64,000 nt of DNA from Tetrahymena thermophila SB210 (taxonomy: Eukaryota > Ciliophora > Oligohymenophorea > Hymenostomatida > Tetrahymenidae), in NCBI RefSeq assembly GCF_000189635.1, contig NW_002476335.1, positions 62,001 to 126,000 on the forward strand. Reading direction: 5' to 3'. The notes beneath the pieces are model-generated. The model was not told the origin of the DNA. It made no database searches and was given only the letters and a program-made list of their open reading frames with translations. The first letter of the stretch is position 1, and each line of letters starts with the position of its first letter. Below, piece after piece: positions 1-11,000 of this stretch. Made by a program: the position numbers and the translations under genes.

Positions 1-3000
1 TACGCCGAAACCACTATTTTAAAAATGATAAAAATATTAAAGAAATTTTGAATTCTTAAAATTCTTTAATTAAAGGGTTCAGAATATTATTTAAAATTTA
101 AAATTTCTACTGAATTTATTTATTTAATTTGATGATGAAATTTTAACAAAATATTTTAATTAATTACTATAACTTTGCAAAATGAAACCTCCATAACCTA
201 TTCCAATAAATTTAAATTTATCAGTCTTAGTGTTAATCAGCTTCTCTTGGTCTAATTTAAACAGCAATCTATCAATTACTTCTATCTAATAGTAATTAGG
301 ATACAATAGTTCCGAATTGTATATCGTATATGATTATCCTATTTGATTATTTGATTTAAATAAAACATTCAAAAACAAAATTTTAAAGTCATAACTTCTA
401 CTTACTTATTCAAATTTATTTTTAAAATTTCTATTAAAAATTTGATTTAAACAAATTAATAAATTTAAATGTATTTATTTATTTAAATCCCTTGTTTTAT
501 AAGTAGATTTATTCTAAGATAAATTAATTTGTTTGGATTTATTTGTTTGGTTAATTAGACTATTTACTATTTATTTATTTATTAAAAACAATTATATAAA
601 TATTTTACCAGGCAGGTTAAACAGCAAAACTCTCCTATTTGGATTTTGTTATAATAAAGATTCAAACAACTATTTATATTCAAAGTAGCTATCAAAGAAA
701 TCTTAAAGAAAAACAATTATTTCATTATTTTTTTCAATGTTATGCTAACTATTTTCTCTATTTCTGCTTTACTTTTTGTATGGGCTATCTAAATCATTTA
801 ATTACTCTGAAATATTATAATTTTATTCATTTTTTGATTTATTTTCATGTATATCATCTTCTTGCTTAATTTCTTAATTCTTAGATTTCTCTCCTCCAAT
901 TAAGCAGTAGGGAATTGCAGTACTCTCATCAATAACTAAAAATTTCATATCAGAGCTATCAATTATAGGTTCTTAGTATCCCATTATATCACATACTTTT
1001 TCTAAAGTTAATTCTTGGACTTTATCAATATCTAAATCATCGAAGAAAGGATTGATCGGAGATGATATCTTTGTGATAAATTAATAAAATTTGTCAAAAA
1101 GTAATTTATTATTTTTAAATATTACTTTGAACTTATGAAGTTTTCTTAAATGTTGAAAGTTAGCATGATTATAATAGAGACTGTTTATTTATATTAATGC
1201 TGGTTTTTAGCCTTCTTACTGAGCTATTTGGAGCTTGTTAAGTAAAACTTAACGCATCTGGGAATCGCTGTTAATATTTCTTCTTAAATTCTTTCTATCC
1301 TCTGCAATTTTAAAGAGTAAATATGAATCGGCATTAATGTCTTTTCTCTTCATATCTTTGCTTGGCTTCTCAAGGAGGTTAACAACCTATTAATTATTTT
1401 TTAGCTAAATTAAAAGTATGATATTTTCTAATATTTTTACTGGTTTTCTGTAAGCTTTAGTCTCATTAAGGATTTAGCTTTTGATCTTTGAATCTGCAGG
1501 CTCTTTATACAAATCTCTTAACTTTTCATAGTTTAGGAAACCTTTTTTAATATTAAAAAATTGAGCTATAATTCTAATTTTTAAAATTAAAGTTTACCTA
1601 GAGTTAATCTATTCACCTCAATATCTTTTCTTGTATTAGGCAAGAGTCTGGCTTTAGTTGTTTTTGCAAAGTATTACTGTTAATCTTGTATTTGTTAATC
1701 CTCACGAGGATTTATAGAAATTTTAGAAGACTTTGAAATTTTAAACTAATTTTATCGTTTAGGATCTACCGACTTCTACTTAATTATGACTTAACTTTAC
1801 GATTTTAATAACTCTCTGGCATTTTATTCATCTTTAATAGAGTTTTTTTAATTTATTGTATCTCCTGCTCCATTTTAACCTTCTTATTCATTATTTTAGT
1901 TAAACTGAATAGTTTAAAATTAGTTCGCAGAGCTCTATCTTGTGAAATATTGTCTTGTTTATGTTTATCTCATTTTTTCTTTCAGCTTTTCATCAAAATA
2001 CTTCGAAGTTAAGGAATAAATGATGAAGCAAGACTTGCAAATTTTAACTCTCTGATTATTGAATTTTTAATAATATATTTATACAAATTGGATATTTAAA
2101 AAATTTACTTTGTATTAATTTTCATAATTATCTACAGTATATGATTTTTTCATAAAAGGGTACTCTACTTCTATATCTATATTTCCAAAATTATCCTCAT
2201 TTGTGTAGTGATAATTTTAAGATTTAACTATTTAACTCTCCTTAGAAAATATTTTATTTTTACGAAGGATTTCAATTACTTATAGAGCATACTCACGGGT
2301 TCTTAAAATAAGTTGATTTGATATTTCATAAGGTAAGCTAATTGCTATATTTTCTAATTACTCCTTTCTCACTCCAAAATGTTTTTTATATTCTTCTAAA
2401 ATATTTTTTCTCATTGCAAGAGGACCTCTTTTATTATAAGTAGTTTGAGTTATTATTTAAAGAATGATTTAATATTTTTTATTAATACGTATTTTTTTCA
2501 AGCATCTCATAATCACAGAAATCTCCTCCACACTTCTCTACTCTCATTTTTTTATATAATGTAGCAGAGTATTTTTTATCGTCCTGCTAAATAACTTGGG
2601 GTAGCCTAATAAAAAATTTTTTTAAAGTTTTTTTTGAAAAAATTTATTATTTTACTTCATTTCTACTCCACCTACTTTTACTAAATTGTGTTTTTTCTGC
2701 TTTTTATAAAGTTTTCTAAACTCCTAAAATGTCATTTACTTTTACTCTTTTATCTGCTCAATATCGTAAGGAGCTTATTTAAAAATTAAGTAAACATATT
2801 TATTTAGATACAAAAAATATAGTTTTTACCATAAGAAAAAAGCTCTATAAATAAATGTTTTATTCCCATGAATATTATATTGCCATTTCTGTCAAGCATG
2901 TATTTAGGAGTGAATTTTCTAACTTTCAACTTATATGCTCTCTCTATGAACTCAATTAACCTTTTAGAACTCTTAAATGAAATTTATTTATTAATAAAAT

Positions 3001-4294
3001 AGTTAATTAAAAAAACAAAATTATTTTGAAAATACGAAAAGTAAGTATATTAATTTAAAATAAATAATACTTCTTAAAGCTTAACGTTGAGAGATTAGTC
3101 AAAGCATTTAAAAAATAATTTTTTTCCTTTAATGATAGACTCCTTTTTCCCTTAGCCTCCCATATTTTGATCTTTATTCTCATTGTTATTTGGTTATTCC
3201 TAGCTTGTTGTATAGCCCTTCTTTGTAGAAAATATCTTTTTGTAAAACTTAAATCCCAAAGGAAGGGTATTTTCATCATGCCTATATTCAACGTAGAATA
3301 CTTCATCTATTTATTTAAATTAAAGTTGAGATTTTAATATTAAGTCTTTGTTGAATACTAATTAAATTTAAAGAGTAATTTAATTATGTTTTACTTGCTT
3401 TTGAATTATTTGGAACATAAGATTAAATCATTGAAATGTTAGCCGTCTATTTGCCTTCAAGAAATAATTTTACAAGATCAGGCCCTATTAGAGCTTCTGT
3501 CTTTTTATCTGCATATCTGATGAAACAAACAGGTTCTTTCTAAATATGAATTTAAAAAATTATCAAAAATATAGGAGTTAGTTATACTTTTTATTGAATT
3601 AATTTGCGGATTTAAAAATTTAATATATATGAATGAGTTTTTCAATTCTTGATACATTATATTTATTTATAGGAATGAAGCGAATTTTAATTAAAATATT
3701 AAGTTATGGAATTAATGCAACAATTTAAATCTTTTGATTACTTGCTGGAGCTTCTTGCTATACTCTGAAAGTGATGTTAAGTTATCGATACGCAGTTCTT
3801 CAGGGCGAGAAATACCTAAAAAGAATTTGCAAATCTCAAAATGATTGACCTTATCAGTATTTTTATGTAGTATTTATGGAATTTTGCCCTTGCTAGTGTT
3901 GAAAAACCAAGTGTTAGGATTGCCTTTTAAATAAAATTTAACAAAAGGAGGTTAGAGACTGCTTAGAATTCTTAAATAGATTATAAAAATATATAATATG
4001 AATGATTTTCGACATTAAAGTATTCGATTTTCATTTTAAATTGCTTCATTTATATACACTTGATTTTAATAATTATGCTGCTACTATTCCTTTTATAACT
4101 GCTTCTTTTGTAGCTTTTAAACTAAAATACCAAAGTCTACCTGACTCCCAAAGGATTGTTTGAGGTATCACTTCACTGCTTTTTTGGTTTTTCTTCTTAA
4201 ACATCTCATAAAAATATGTAGTAGATTTTAGTTGGATGAAATTTTCATCACGCTTATCCTCTAGTGGATTTTTATCTTCGTACAACTATGACAT
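1..4294 (-). CDS. Multi-exon protein with C-terminal alpha/beta-hydrolase-like domain (partial)
   Basis: Unrecognised ciliate protein, cut by the left window edge. Exons found by frame and GT..AG signals: 4294-4060, 3923-3742, 3539-3395, 3306-3071, 2971-2830, 2773-2656, 2605-2489, 2427-2109, 2051-1598, 1541-609, and 338 to the edge; all phases agree. About 960 residues precede the last exon. The N-terminal half has conserved-looking blocks, including a Cys-rich stretch (VEKCGGDFCDYEML) and a later KICKSCFIIY segment. The part encoded by the end of exon 10 and exon 11 resembles an alpha/beta-hydrolase fold: strand-like IIVFLQDFFDSYFEYKQLF, then VLLFNLPGQSYT across the last intron, then KFKFIGIGYGGFILQSY. 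The last motif sits where the nucleophile elbow should be but carries Gly instead of Ser/Cys/Asp, so catalysis is doubtful. Another in-frame intron may follow near 150-80. The gene and most exons are well supported; function is not. The ATG at 4294 is the first in the frame, but the frame stays open upstream. Confidence 0.8.
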
Positions 4295-4597
4295 ACCTTT
4301 CTTCTTAAATAGTTTGATAGTTTTTTTTTCTATCAATAATCTTTCGCTGAAAATGTTAGTAAAGTTTTGAGTGGGCCGGTCACTGGAAATGATTGATAAG
4401 TTGTAGTGAAGAAATAAAAATATATACACAAATAAATAAAGGGGGAGAAAAGCTGAGAGAAATGCTCAATTTACAGCGAGAAGATAAGGGAAAAAAAAGC
4501 GGCTTCGCATAAAAATTAATTATTCCCAAAAAAGAGAAAATAATTTATATATCAAGAAAAAAACAAAGAAAATAAAAGAAAAAAAAAAAAGAAAAGA
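4295..4597. promoter_or_regulatory. Divergent intergenic promoter region
   Basis: Three hundred bases separate two divergently transcribed genes (hydrolase-like on minus, HMG-box on plus), so both promoters must lie here. It holds a purine-rich tract just before the HMG start (gggggagaaaagctgagag at 4441-4459, then poly-A). No defined ciliate promoter motif is visible. Confidence 0.5.
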
Positions 4598-5395
4598 ATG
4601 AGTTCTGAATTTAGCTAATTCTGCTAATAAGTAAGCAGCCAACTTAGTGGTTTGGCTACACTTTTCCAAAAGTTTGGCAAGTCTGGAGCTGCTGACGCTA
4701 AGCCTGCAGTTTCTAATAACAAGTCCACCGATGATAAGAAAAAGAAAAAGAAGGAAAAGAAGGACCCAAACGCCCCCAAAAAGCCAATGTCTGCCTATCT
4801 CATATTCTGCTAAACTAGATAACCAGAAATTAAGGCTAAAAACCCTGACCTTTCTTTCTCTGAAATTTCTAAGGTTGTAGGTTAAGAATGGAGAGACTTG
4901 AGTTAAGATAAAAAGCAAGGTTACATAAAAAAAGAAGAGTAACTCAAAAAAGAGTATAATTCTAAGCTTGCTGAGTTCAATAAAAAAAATAATGGTTCAA
5001 CTTAATCATCATCTACTGCTCCTTCTACTTCATAAAGTGAAGAATAAAAGAAAAGCAAGGCCAAGAAGAAATAAGAAAAGAAGGCTAAAGAAGCAAAGGC
5101 CAAAGCAGCTTCTGCTGTTGTTTAAAAACCAAGTAAAGCTGATTCTGATGAAAGTGACGATGATTCATCTGAAGAAGTAAAACCAGTAGCTAAAGCCAAG
5201 GTTGCTACCTCTACTACTGAAAGCTCTAAAGCTTCAAAGGATAAGAAGGTAGCCGTATCTAAGAAAGCTGAAGAAGAACAAGAAAAGAAATCTTCTAAGA
5301 AAGTAGTTGCTAAGCCTGCTTCTTCTTCCAGTAGTGATGAAAGTGATGATTCTGATGATTCAGAACCTGTTAAAGTTAAAAAGGTTAAAAATTGA
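4598..5395 (+). CDS. HMG-box chromatin protein with charged Ser/Lys tail
   Basis: Single exon, 265 residues, TGA stop. Residues about 58-127 form one HMG box: it opens with DPNAPKKPMSAYLIF, has EISKVVGQEWRDLS in the middle and ends near NSKLAEFNKK, matching the HMGB/NHP6 pattern (N-P-A-P-K-K-P, the aromatic on helix 1, and the W in helix 2). A lysine-rich linker (about 45-55) precedes the box. Downstream are Lys/Ala-rich stretches and Ser-Asp-Glu clusters (SSSSSDESDDSDDSE near the end), typical casein-kinase-2-like acidic tracts. Such proteins bend DNA non-sequence-specifically and act in chromatin or the nucleolus. Codons are less AT-biased (AAG, GCC, TCC) than most neighbours, as expected for a highly expressed gene. 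The N-terminal 40 residues are not part of a known domain. Which ciliate HMG paralogue this is cannot be decided. Confidence 0.95.
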
Positions 5396-6087
5396 TTTTA
5401 TTGCTACTATTTATTTAATAAAAAAATAGTGAATTTATGAGTATTTGTATCCTTTTTTATTGGTTTCTAAACGTTTATGCAATAATTTTTATTATGTATT
5501 AGATTTATTTTGTTTCGGTTTAGCGCTTCTTTTAAAAATTTTGTAAAAATTATTACAAATAGAATATCTATTTGTAGCCAATTAGATAAATACAGCATTG
5601 ATATTTTTAAATTTAAATTTTGATTCATAAAATAGTTTTAAACATGTGTCTATCTATCTACCTACCTATTACATATATCTATCAAATATAAATTCAAAAT
5701 AAATTTGTTATTCTATTAAATAATTTAGTTAAATCAACTATGTAATTTATACAAAAAAATTCTTAAATCCTTTAATAACCTATTTTAGTTTATTTTAGTT
5801 GTCTCATTTCACTTTTTTACTTTGTCTCAATTCGTTGATAAATTTAAAAAAAAAATAGTTTTACGAATTACTATCATTTTTTTTCTCAGATAGCAATTTG
5901 TATAATTCAAACTAAATTATAAAAAATAAATAGCTTAAAATTTAAAATAAAATAAATTATTGATTGTTTCAAATATATTCAAAAAATTATTTTTTTATTG
6001 TAAGCTTAATTAATTTCTGGAATCTAATATAATCTTTTTTTTTAGAAATATTTGATTAAAGTAGCAAGCTATATATTTATAAAAGTA
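5396..6087. other. Intergenic, HMG gene to WD40-like gene
   Basis: AT-rich spacer with 3' UTR of the HMG gene and 5' region of the next plus-strand gene. A short tetranucleotide tract lies at 5650-5670. No coding signal seen. Confidence 0.6.
5650..5670. repeat. Tetranucleotide microsatellite (CTAT)n(CTAC)n
   Basis: Reads ctatctatctacctacct. One of several 4-base tracts in gene flanks of this window. Confidence 0.8.
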
Positions 6088-7386
6088 ATGAATCTGGAGC
6101 AATAAAAAAAGAAGAGAAAAAATTAGAAAAGTTGTTAAGATGTTTTTAATGAAGCAAAAGAGCAAGATAATTAGATAAAAATGGTAATAAAAAATACTAA
6201 ACGCTTCCCTAAGACATATAATGCTTTGTGCTTTTTAAGAAATGATACTCTTTTAGCTTTAGGGAATAGCAAAGGAGTTGAGATTCTTCACTTCAAATCG
6301 ATGAAAGTTATTAGATAGATTAATTTTAGAGTAATTGCTTCGTTTAATGAATTGCATTAAAATTAAGTAGTTAATAACAACTAGAATTTATAAATGGTTC
6401 AAAATAACATGAACAATCAACAAAATGGTGTGATAAATTTATTCTTAGATTTATTTGATGATGAAGTTAATTTTAGAGAGGAATATGTTTCAATAGCTCT
6501 AATTAAAGAGTTATAGACAAATATAAACTGGATAGGTGTGAGTGATTATAAAAGGCTTAAGGTATGGGACTACATAACAGGGTTAGAGAAATTTCATTTT
6601 GAGAATTGTGGGACTATAAGTACTTTTGCAGAATCTAGGAAACATAAAGTTTTACTTATTGGTAATTCAAAAGGCTAATTACAAATAGGTAGCTTAGTTG
6701 ATGGCAAATTAATTCACCTTTATCCAAAATCTTCAGTTTTATAAATAATTATTACTCCAAATTAAGATAAAGCTGTAGTTTGTTTATCGAAAAATCATTC
6801 GATTATGATTTATGATTTGGAACAAGTATTGTATAAAAATCAAAAAGAAGGTATTGAAATTAATAAATATGCTTAGATATATTCTAGTACACCTATTGAT
6901 AATAATAAGACTGCTATGATTGATAGTTTTTTAAATTTAATAATTGTGAACAATGATAATTTTGAATAGAAGTTACTTGTTAAAAATCTACTTAAGTAAC
7001 CCTCAGATGATAAACGTTCTATATAAATTTTATATTTGCATGATAATACTCACGTTGCTTTGTATTATAAGAAAAATTTGCTAATTTATAACTATATAAC
7101 TAAAACTGTTGTAACAAATGAAATAACTAATGGAAATATTAAGAATTTTAAAACTTATGCTTGGAACAATATATCCTACTCTCCAAAATATAATTAAATA
7201 GTAATATGGGCTAAATCTTAGCAAAAAGGATATTTATACACAATAGACCTTCTCAATAATAAAAGAAAAAATTAACTCATGTAAAATAATTCTCATAAAA
7301 AAGTAAACAAAGGATAAAATCATACCACTCAAGGTGAAGATGAAATGCCATTCAAAGTATTTCTTCATGATTCAGTGGAAAACTGA
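6088..7386 (+). CDS. WD40-like beta-propeller protein
   Basis: Single exon of 433 codons (432 residues) ending in TGA, with many in-frame TAA/TAG codons read as Gln. After a Lys/Gln-rich start (about 30 residues), the sequence shows repeated beta-strand quartets resembling degenerate WD repeats: NALCFLRNDTLLALGNSKG, then WIGVSDYKRLKVWDYITG (classic final-strand WD at about residue 165), then KVLLIGNSKGQLQIGSLVDG, and AVVCLSKNHSIMIYDLEQV. The strand-turn-strand spacing of about 40 residues fits a propeller, but only one true WD dipeptide is present. Likely a protein-interaction scaffold; no partner can be named. The start is the first ATG after an in-frame-open AT-rich leader. Its neighbours on the same strand are a short frame and UTP10, but no functional link is shown. 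Confidence 0.75.
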
Positions 7387-7714
7387 GAAAATTTTTACCT
7401 ACATTAAAATCTTTATTATGAAACATTATTTATTTATTGCTTGTATTCAGTAAATATCAAAAGTTTATAAAATTAAAAAATACAAATTTATTAATCCCCT
7501 TTTAATTATTAAATATAATGTCTAATATACCTACCTACCTATATATTAAAAGCAATTTAATTTTCATTTTTGATTATTTTTTAAAGTAAAAATGTATTTT
7601 TAGTTTGCTTTAAATGTCTACCAAATTAGTAGAATTAATTTGCTACCAACATTTAAAATAATTAAAAATATCTTTAATTATGATGATAATTGAAAATTTT
7701 AAGATTTAGATGAG
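7387..7714. other. Intergenic spacer
   Basis: AT-rich spacer holding the 3' UTR of the WD40-like gene, a (CTAC)n tract at 7530-7541, and the leader of the next frame. Nothing else seen. Confidence 0.6.
7529..7541. repeat. (CTAC)n microsatellite
   Basis: Reads acctacctacct, about 145 bases past the WD40-like stop codon. Confidence 0.7.
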
Positions 7715-7948
7715 ATGAATGTACAATCAATGAGTCGAAATTAATTTTCAAGCTAAATTTAGTAGAAAAAATATGATAGAACTTATTAAAATGAATAAAA
7801 GTTTCAAGGCAAATAAATTGGTAAAAAAATGCCAAAGTAGCATTTTGAAGCTATTAAGATTTAGTTAATCTTAGATTTATTTTAGATATAAGAAAGTAAA
7901 TTAAATCAATCTGACATAAAAAGGATAAACTAACAAGCAAATACTTGA
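7715..7948 (+). CDS. Short Gln/Lys-rich reading frame upstream of UTP10
   Basis: A 77-residue frame from ATG to TGA, rich in Gln, Lys and Asn, with a moderately hydrophobic helix-like stretch near the middle (EAIKIQLILDLFQIQ). It ends only 74 bases before the UTP10 start codon and is in a different frame. That gap is short for two independent ciliate genes, so it may be an upstream ORF in the UTP10 leader, a small separate gene, or chance: with only one stop codon in this code, frames of this size arise often in AT-rich DNA. The composition looks more protein-like than random (few Phe/Leu runs, charged and Gln-rich). Not recognised. Confidence 0.4.
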
Positions 7949-8022
7949 TAAAATAAAAGAGCAAATAGCTTAAATTATTAATAATAAAATAAATTAAATA
8001 AATTTTCTATTCAAATTCAAAA

Positions 8023-11000
8023 ATGTCAAGTTTAGCATAGCAGTTGTCATAGCTCAAATAGCAAGATTAGACAGTTATTAAAAAAAATGATGTAGTATAG
8101 GCAGCTTCCTTACTTTTCCATGCAAAAGTAGCAAGCGCTGTAGATTTAGAGCAAATTTACTCTTTAGCAGTAACTGGTTTTTAGAAGTTATGTATTAAGG
8201 ATGAAAATTTCATGAAATTTTAAGAAGCAATTTTCGGCCCAAAATACAGAAGAGTCGACAGAAATATTTTGCTAAAGAAAGAAAACGAAGAACTTTCTGA
8301 AAAATTATAAGAATTTTTGTGTTTAGTTTCACTCCACTTCTTAGAAGAAGATGCACATAAAATTATTGATTACCTTCTTCGTAATTTTAATGTTCATCAT
8401 TATGAAGCTGAGTATGTTATCATATATTTTATGCATTACCATGCAACCCCTTTTTACACTCGTTTATTATAGAATGTAACTCTTAAGACTCGTGAGCATT
8501 TTGGCTTTTTAAATACTCCTATTTCAAAAGGTGAAATGGTTTAACGTGAAACCATTGCCAAGTAAATCAACTATGATAGTCACATCTTAGCTTAATTAAT
8601 TAAATACAATCAAAAGGTTTCAGACCTTTATTATTCATAGTCTAATAAGAAAAAATCTGAAACTAATGAAGAAAAATCTAATGATGTTGTTTTCAATATG
8701 GTTGGTACTGATAATAAGGCTAGTAAACTTAAAGTAAATCCTACTAGCTTTTTACAAGCTATTTTAATTGATTTGTTATCAATAAAAACTCGTTTGACAG
8801 AGACCTTTGTCAGTAGCTTAATTGAAACTATTAATCATTTCCTCAAGAGAGGAGATCATGCAGCGATTAGCTTTGCCCTAATCGCTTTAGGTTCTCTTTT
8901 AGTTAGAGATAAAAATATTAATACATAAATAATTGATGAGTTTGCATCATTTCTTATTACTAAAATTAACTCTTAATAATTGACAAAGCAAGCTAAGACT
9001 TAAGCAGAAGGAACTAAATGTGTAGAAACTGTAGTAAAATTCCTCTTCTTCATCTGCCAGCGTAATTTCTTGAAACATATTACTACTGCATAACTTAATA
9101 AGTTAAGTGAAGCCTACCAATTTGATGAAATATTCAAAATTAGTTTTGATAAGGTGAGCCAATAATATAGTACACTTAATTTCTTCGCTTTAACTTTTAG
9201 TGCTTTAGTTAGTGGATCTTTAAAGCAATTTGAGTCAAGTATTTCTTTTGTTGAATCTCTTGTTGAAAATTTATAAACCTATGACTCCATCTATTCAAGC
9301 TCTAATCCCGAATTAAAGGACTAATTACTAAAGAATATTGTCTTCGAAAGATTCTTCTTTAGTTCTGAAGTAGGTGAAACTGAAATAAATGTTGATATCT
9401 AAACTGAGGTAGTTGTTTTTATGAAGAAATATTTTTTGGCTGATTTAATTCATTATCTGAATTCCAAAATAGCAGAAGAAACTAGCAATCAAAAGGAAAA
9501 TAATGAAAAAAATGTAAAAGTAGAAAAGTTAAAACATTTTATGAATGAAAATTTCCCTGGAAGTGTATCTTTCCATGAAAATGTTCTTCTCAAAAGAAAT
9601 TTGATCATTTAAACATCATCATCTAAAAATAAGAAGGGAGCTTAAGAAAACAGAGAATATCTTAATGCTATTCTTACAATGTTGAATAACGAACAAAACC
9701 CAGAAGAAAAAAAAGAGTTGTTGGCAAATTATTTGGATTACTTGGTAAATATCATTGTTCTCAAATTAAATGTAGAAACCAACAGCAAAACTCTTAAAAT
9801 AGTTTTCGAATTATTAACTCATCCTGCTATTGAAATTGCTTAATCTGAAATAGAAGATGAACAACGTAGAAACCACTCTAAACTTTAAATGATCTAAGGC
9901 TTCTATCGCTTTTTAATCTCAAATCTTAAAAACTAAGCTGGTGTTACTTTCAAAAAAGAAATAGTGAAGACTTTCCGTACCTTAACTCTTAGAAGTGACA
10001 ATGAGAATGTCTTGTAAAAGTAATGGGTTTTTTCTACTTTCTTTGTGCTTGTTCAATCTGATGATCTTGCAGATAGTTATAAAGAAATTTATTAAACTTT
10101 AAAAGATTATCTTCCTAACATTTTTGAAAAATTGTAAAAAAAGCAATTCCCTATGATTGATTTGTTGCTAAGTGCAAAGAATGAATTCAGTAACTTCCTC
10201 TAGTGTTTGTAAAATCTTAGTAAAGATGTTTTATGCATTTAAGGAATAGCTAATTTTATGGCAAATGTGTTTGATAATGCTGAGTAACTTGCTTTAATTA
10301 CTACTTTGGATGCAGTTTCATAAAAGAGTTTATTACATTCCTGCTTGAGTATCATTTAGAATATAGTTATTGATTCAAAGCACAACAAAAGTGCCAATCA
10401 AATTGATTACATTTTGCTTAATAGCTAGGTTTGTAAATTTATAGTAAAGAACTATAACAACTCTATAGTATCTAACGAAATCATAGTTAATCTACTTAAT
10501 TTCATTTTAGAATAGCCCTAATACGAAAACTTAATTTTAATTAAATCAGATTTGATTGACAAGTTGCCATTCAACGATATTTGCCTTCTTTTAGGTAAAA
10601 AATTCATGTACACTCAAAGCTGTGATGGATTAACTCTTTAAGGTAATATTAAGTGTCTTTTCTTGATTAATTAAACTCTTAAAGCCAACACTGAAAAGGT
10701 AACAAGCTAATTGTCTTATTAACTCTTCACTCTTGCCCTTATAAAGCTTGGTAGTGCCATAGCTTAAGAAAAACAAGGTCTTTTCTTAATAATGGAGAAC
10801 TGTAAGAAAATCCTAAAGAAAAATGCTGGTGAGTTTGATGCTATACGTTTGAGTGATGCATTAAACACAAACACTTGCTTTGTTGGAGTAGAAAATCAAC
10901 AAATGGAATAAGAAAATAACATTGAAAAAGTTAACATTAAATATAAAATTTTGTTAAATTTATGTGAAGTAGTAAGCAAGCACAGAGTAGAATTAGCTGT

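Noticed and set aside
639-869. Plus-strand 76-codon frame
   Set aside because: It lies antisense to the intron and exons of the well-supported minus-strand gene and has a Phe/Tyr/Ile-only composition.
3055-3306. Minus-strand frame starting at ATG 3306
   Set aside because: The exon is real but its coding frame differs: the acceptor ends at 3307 and the true reading is NEVFYVEYRHDENT, joined to the previous exon.
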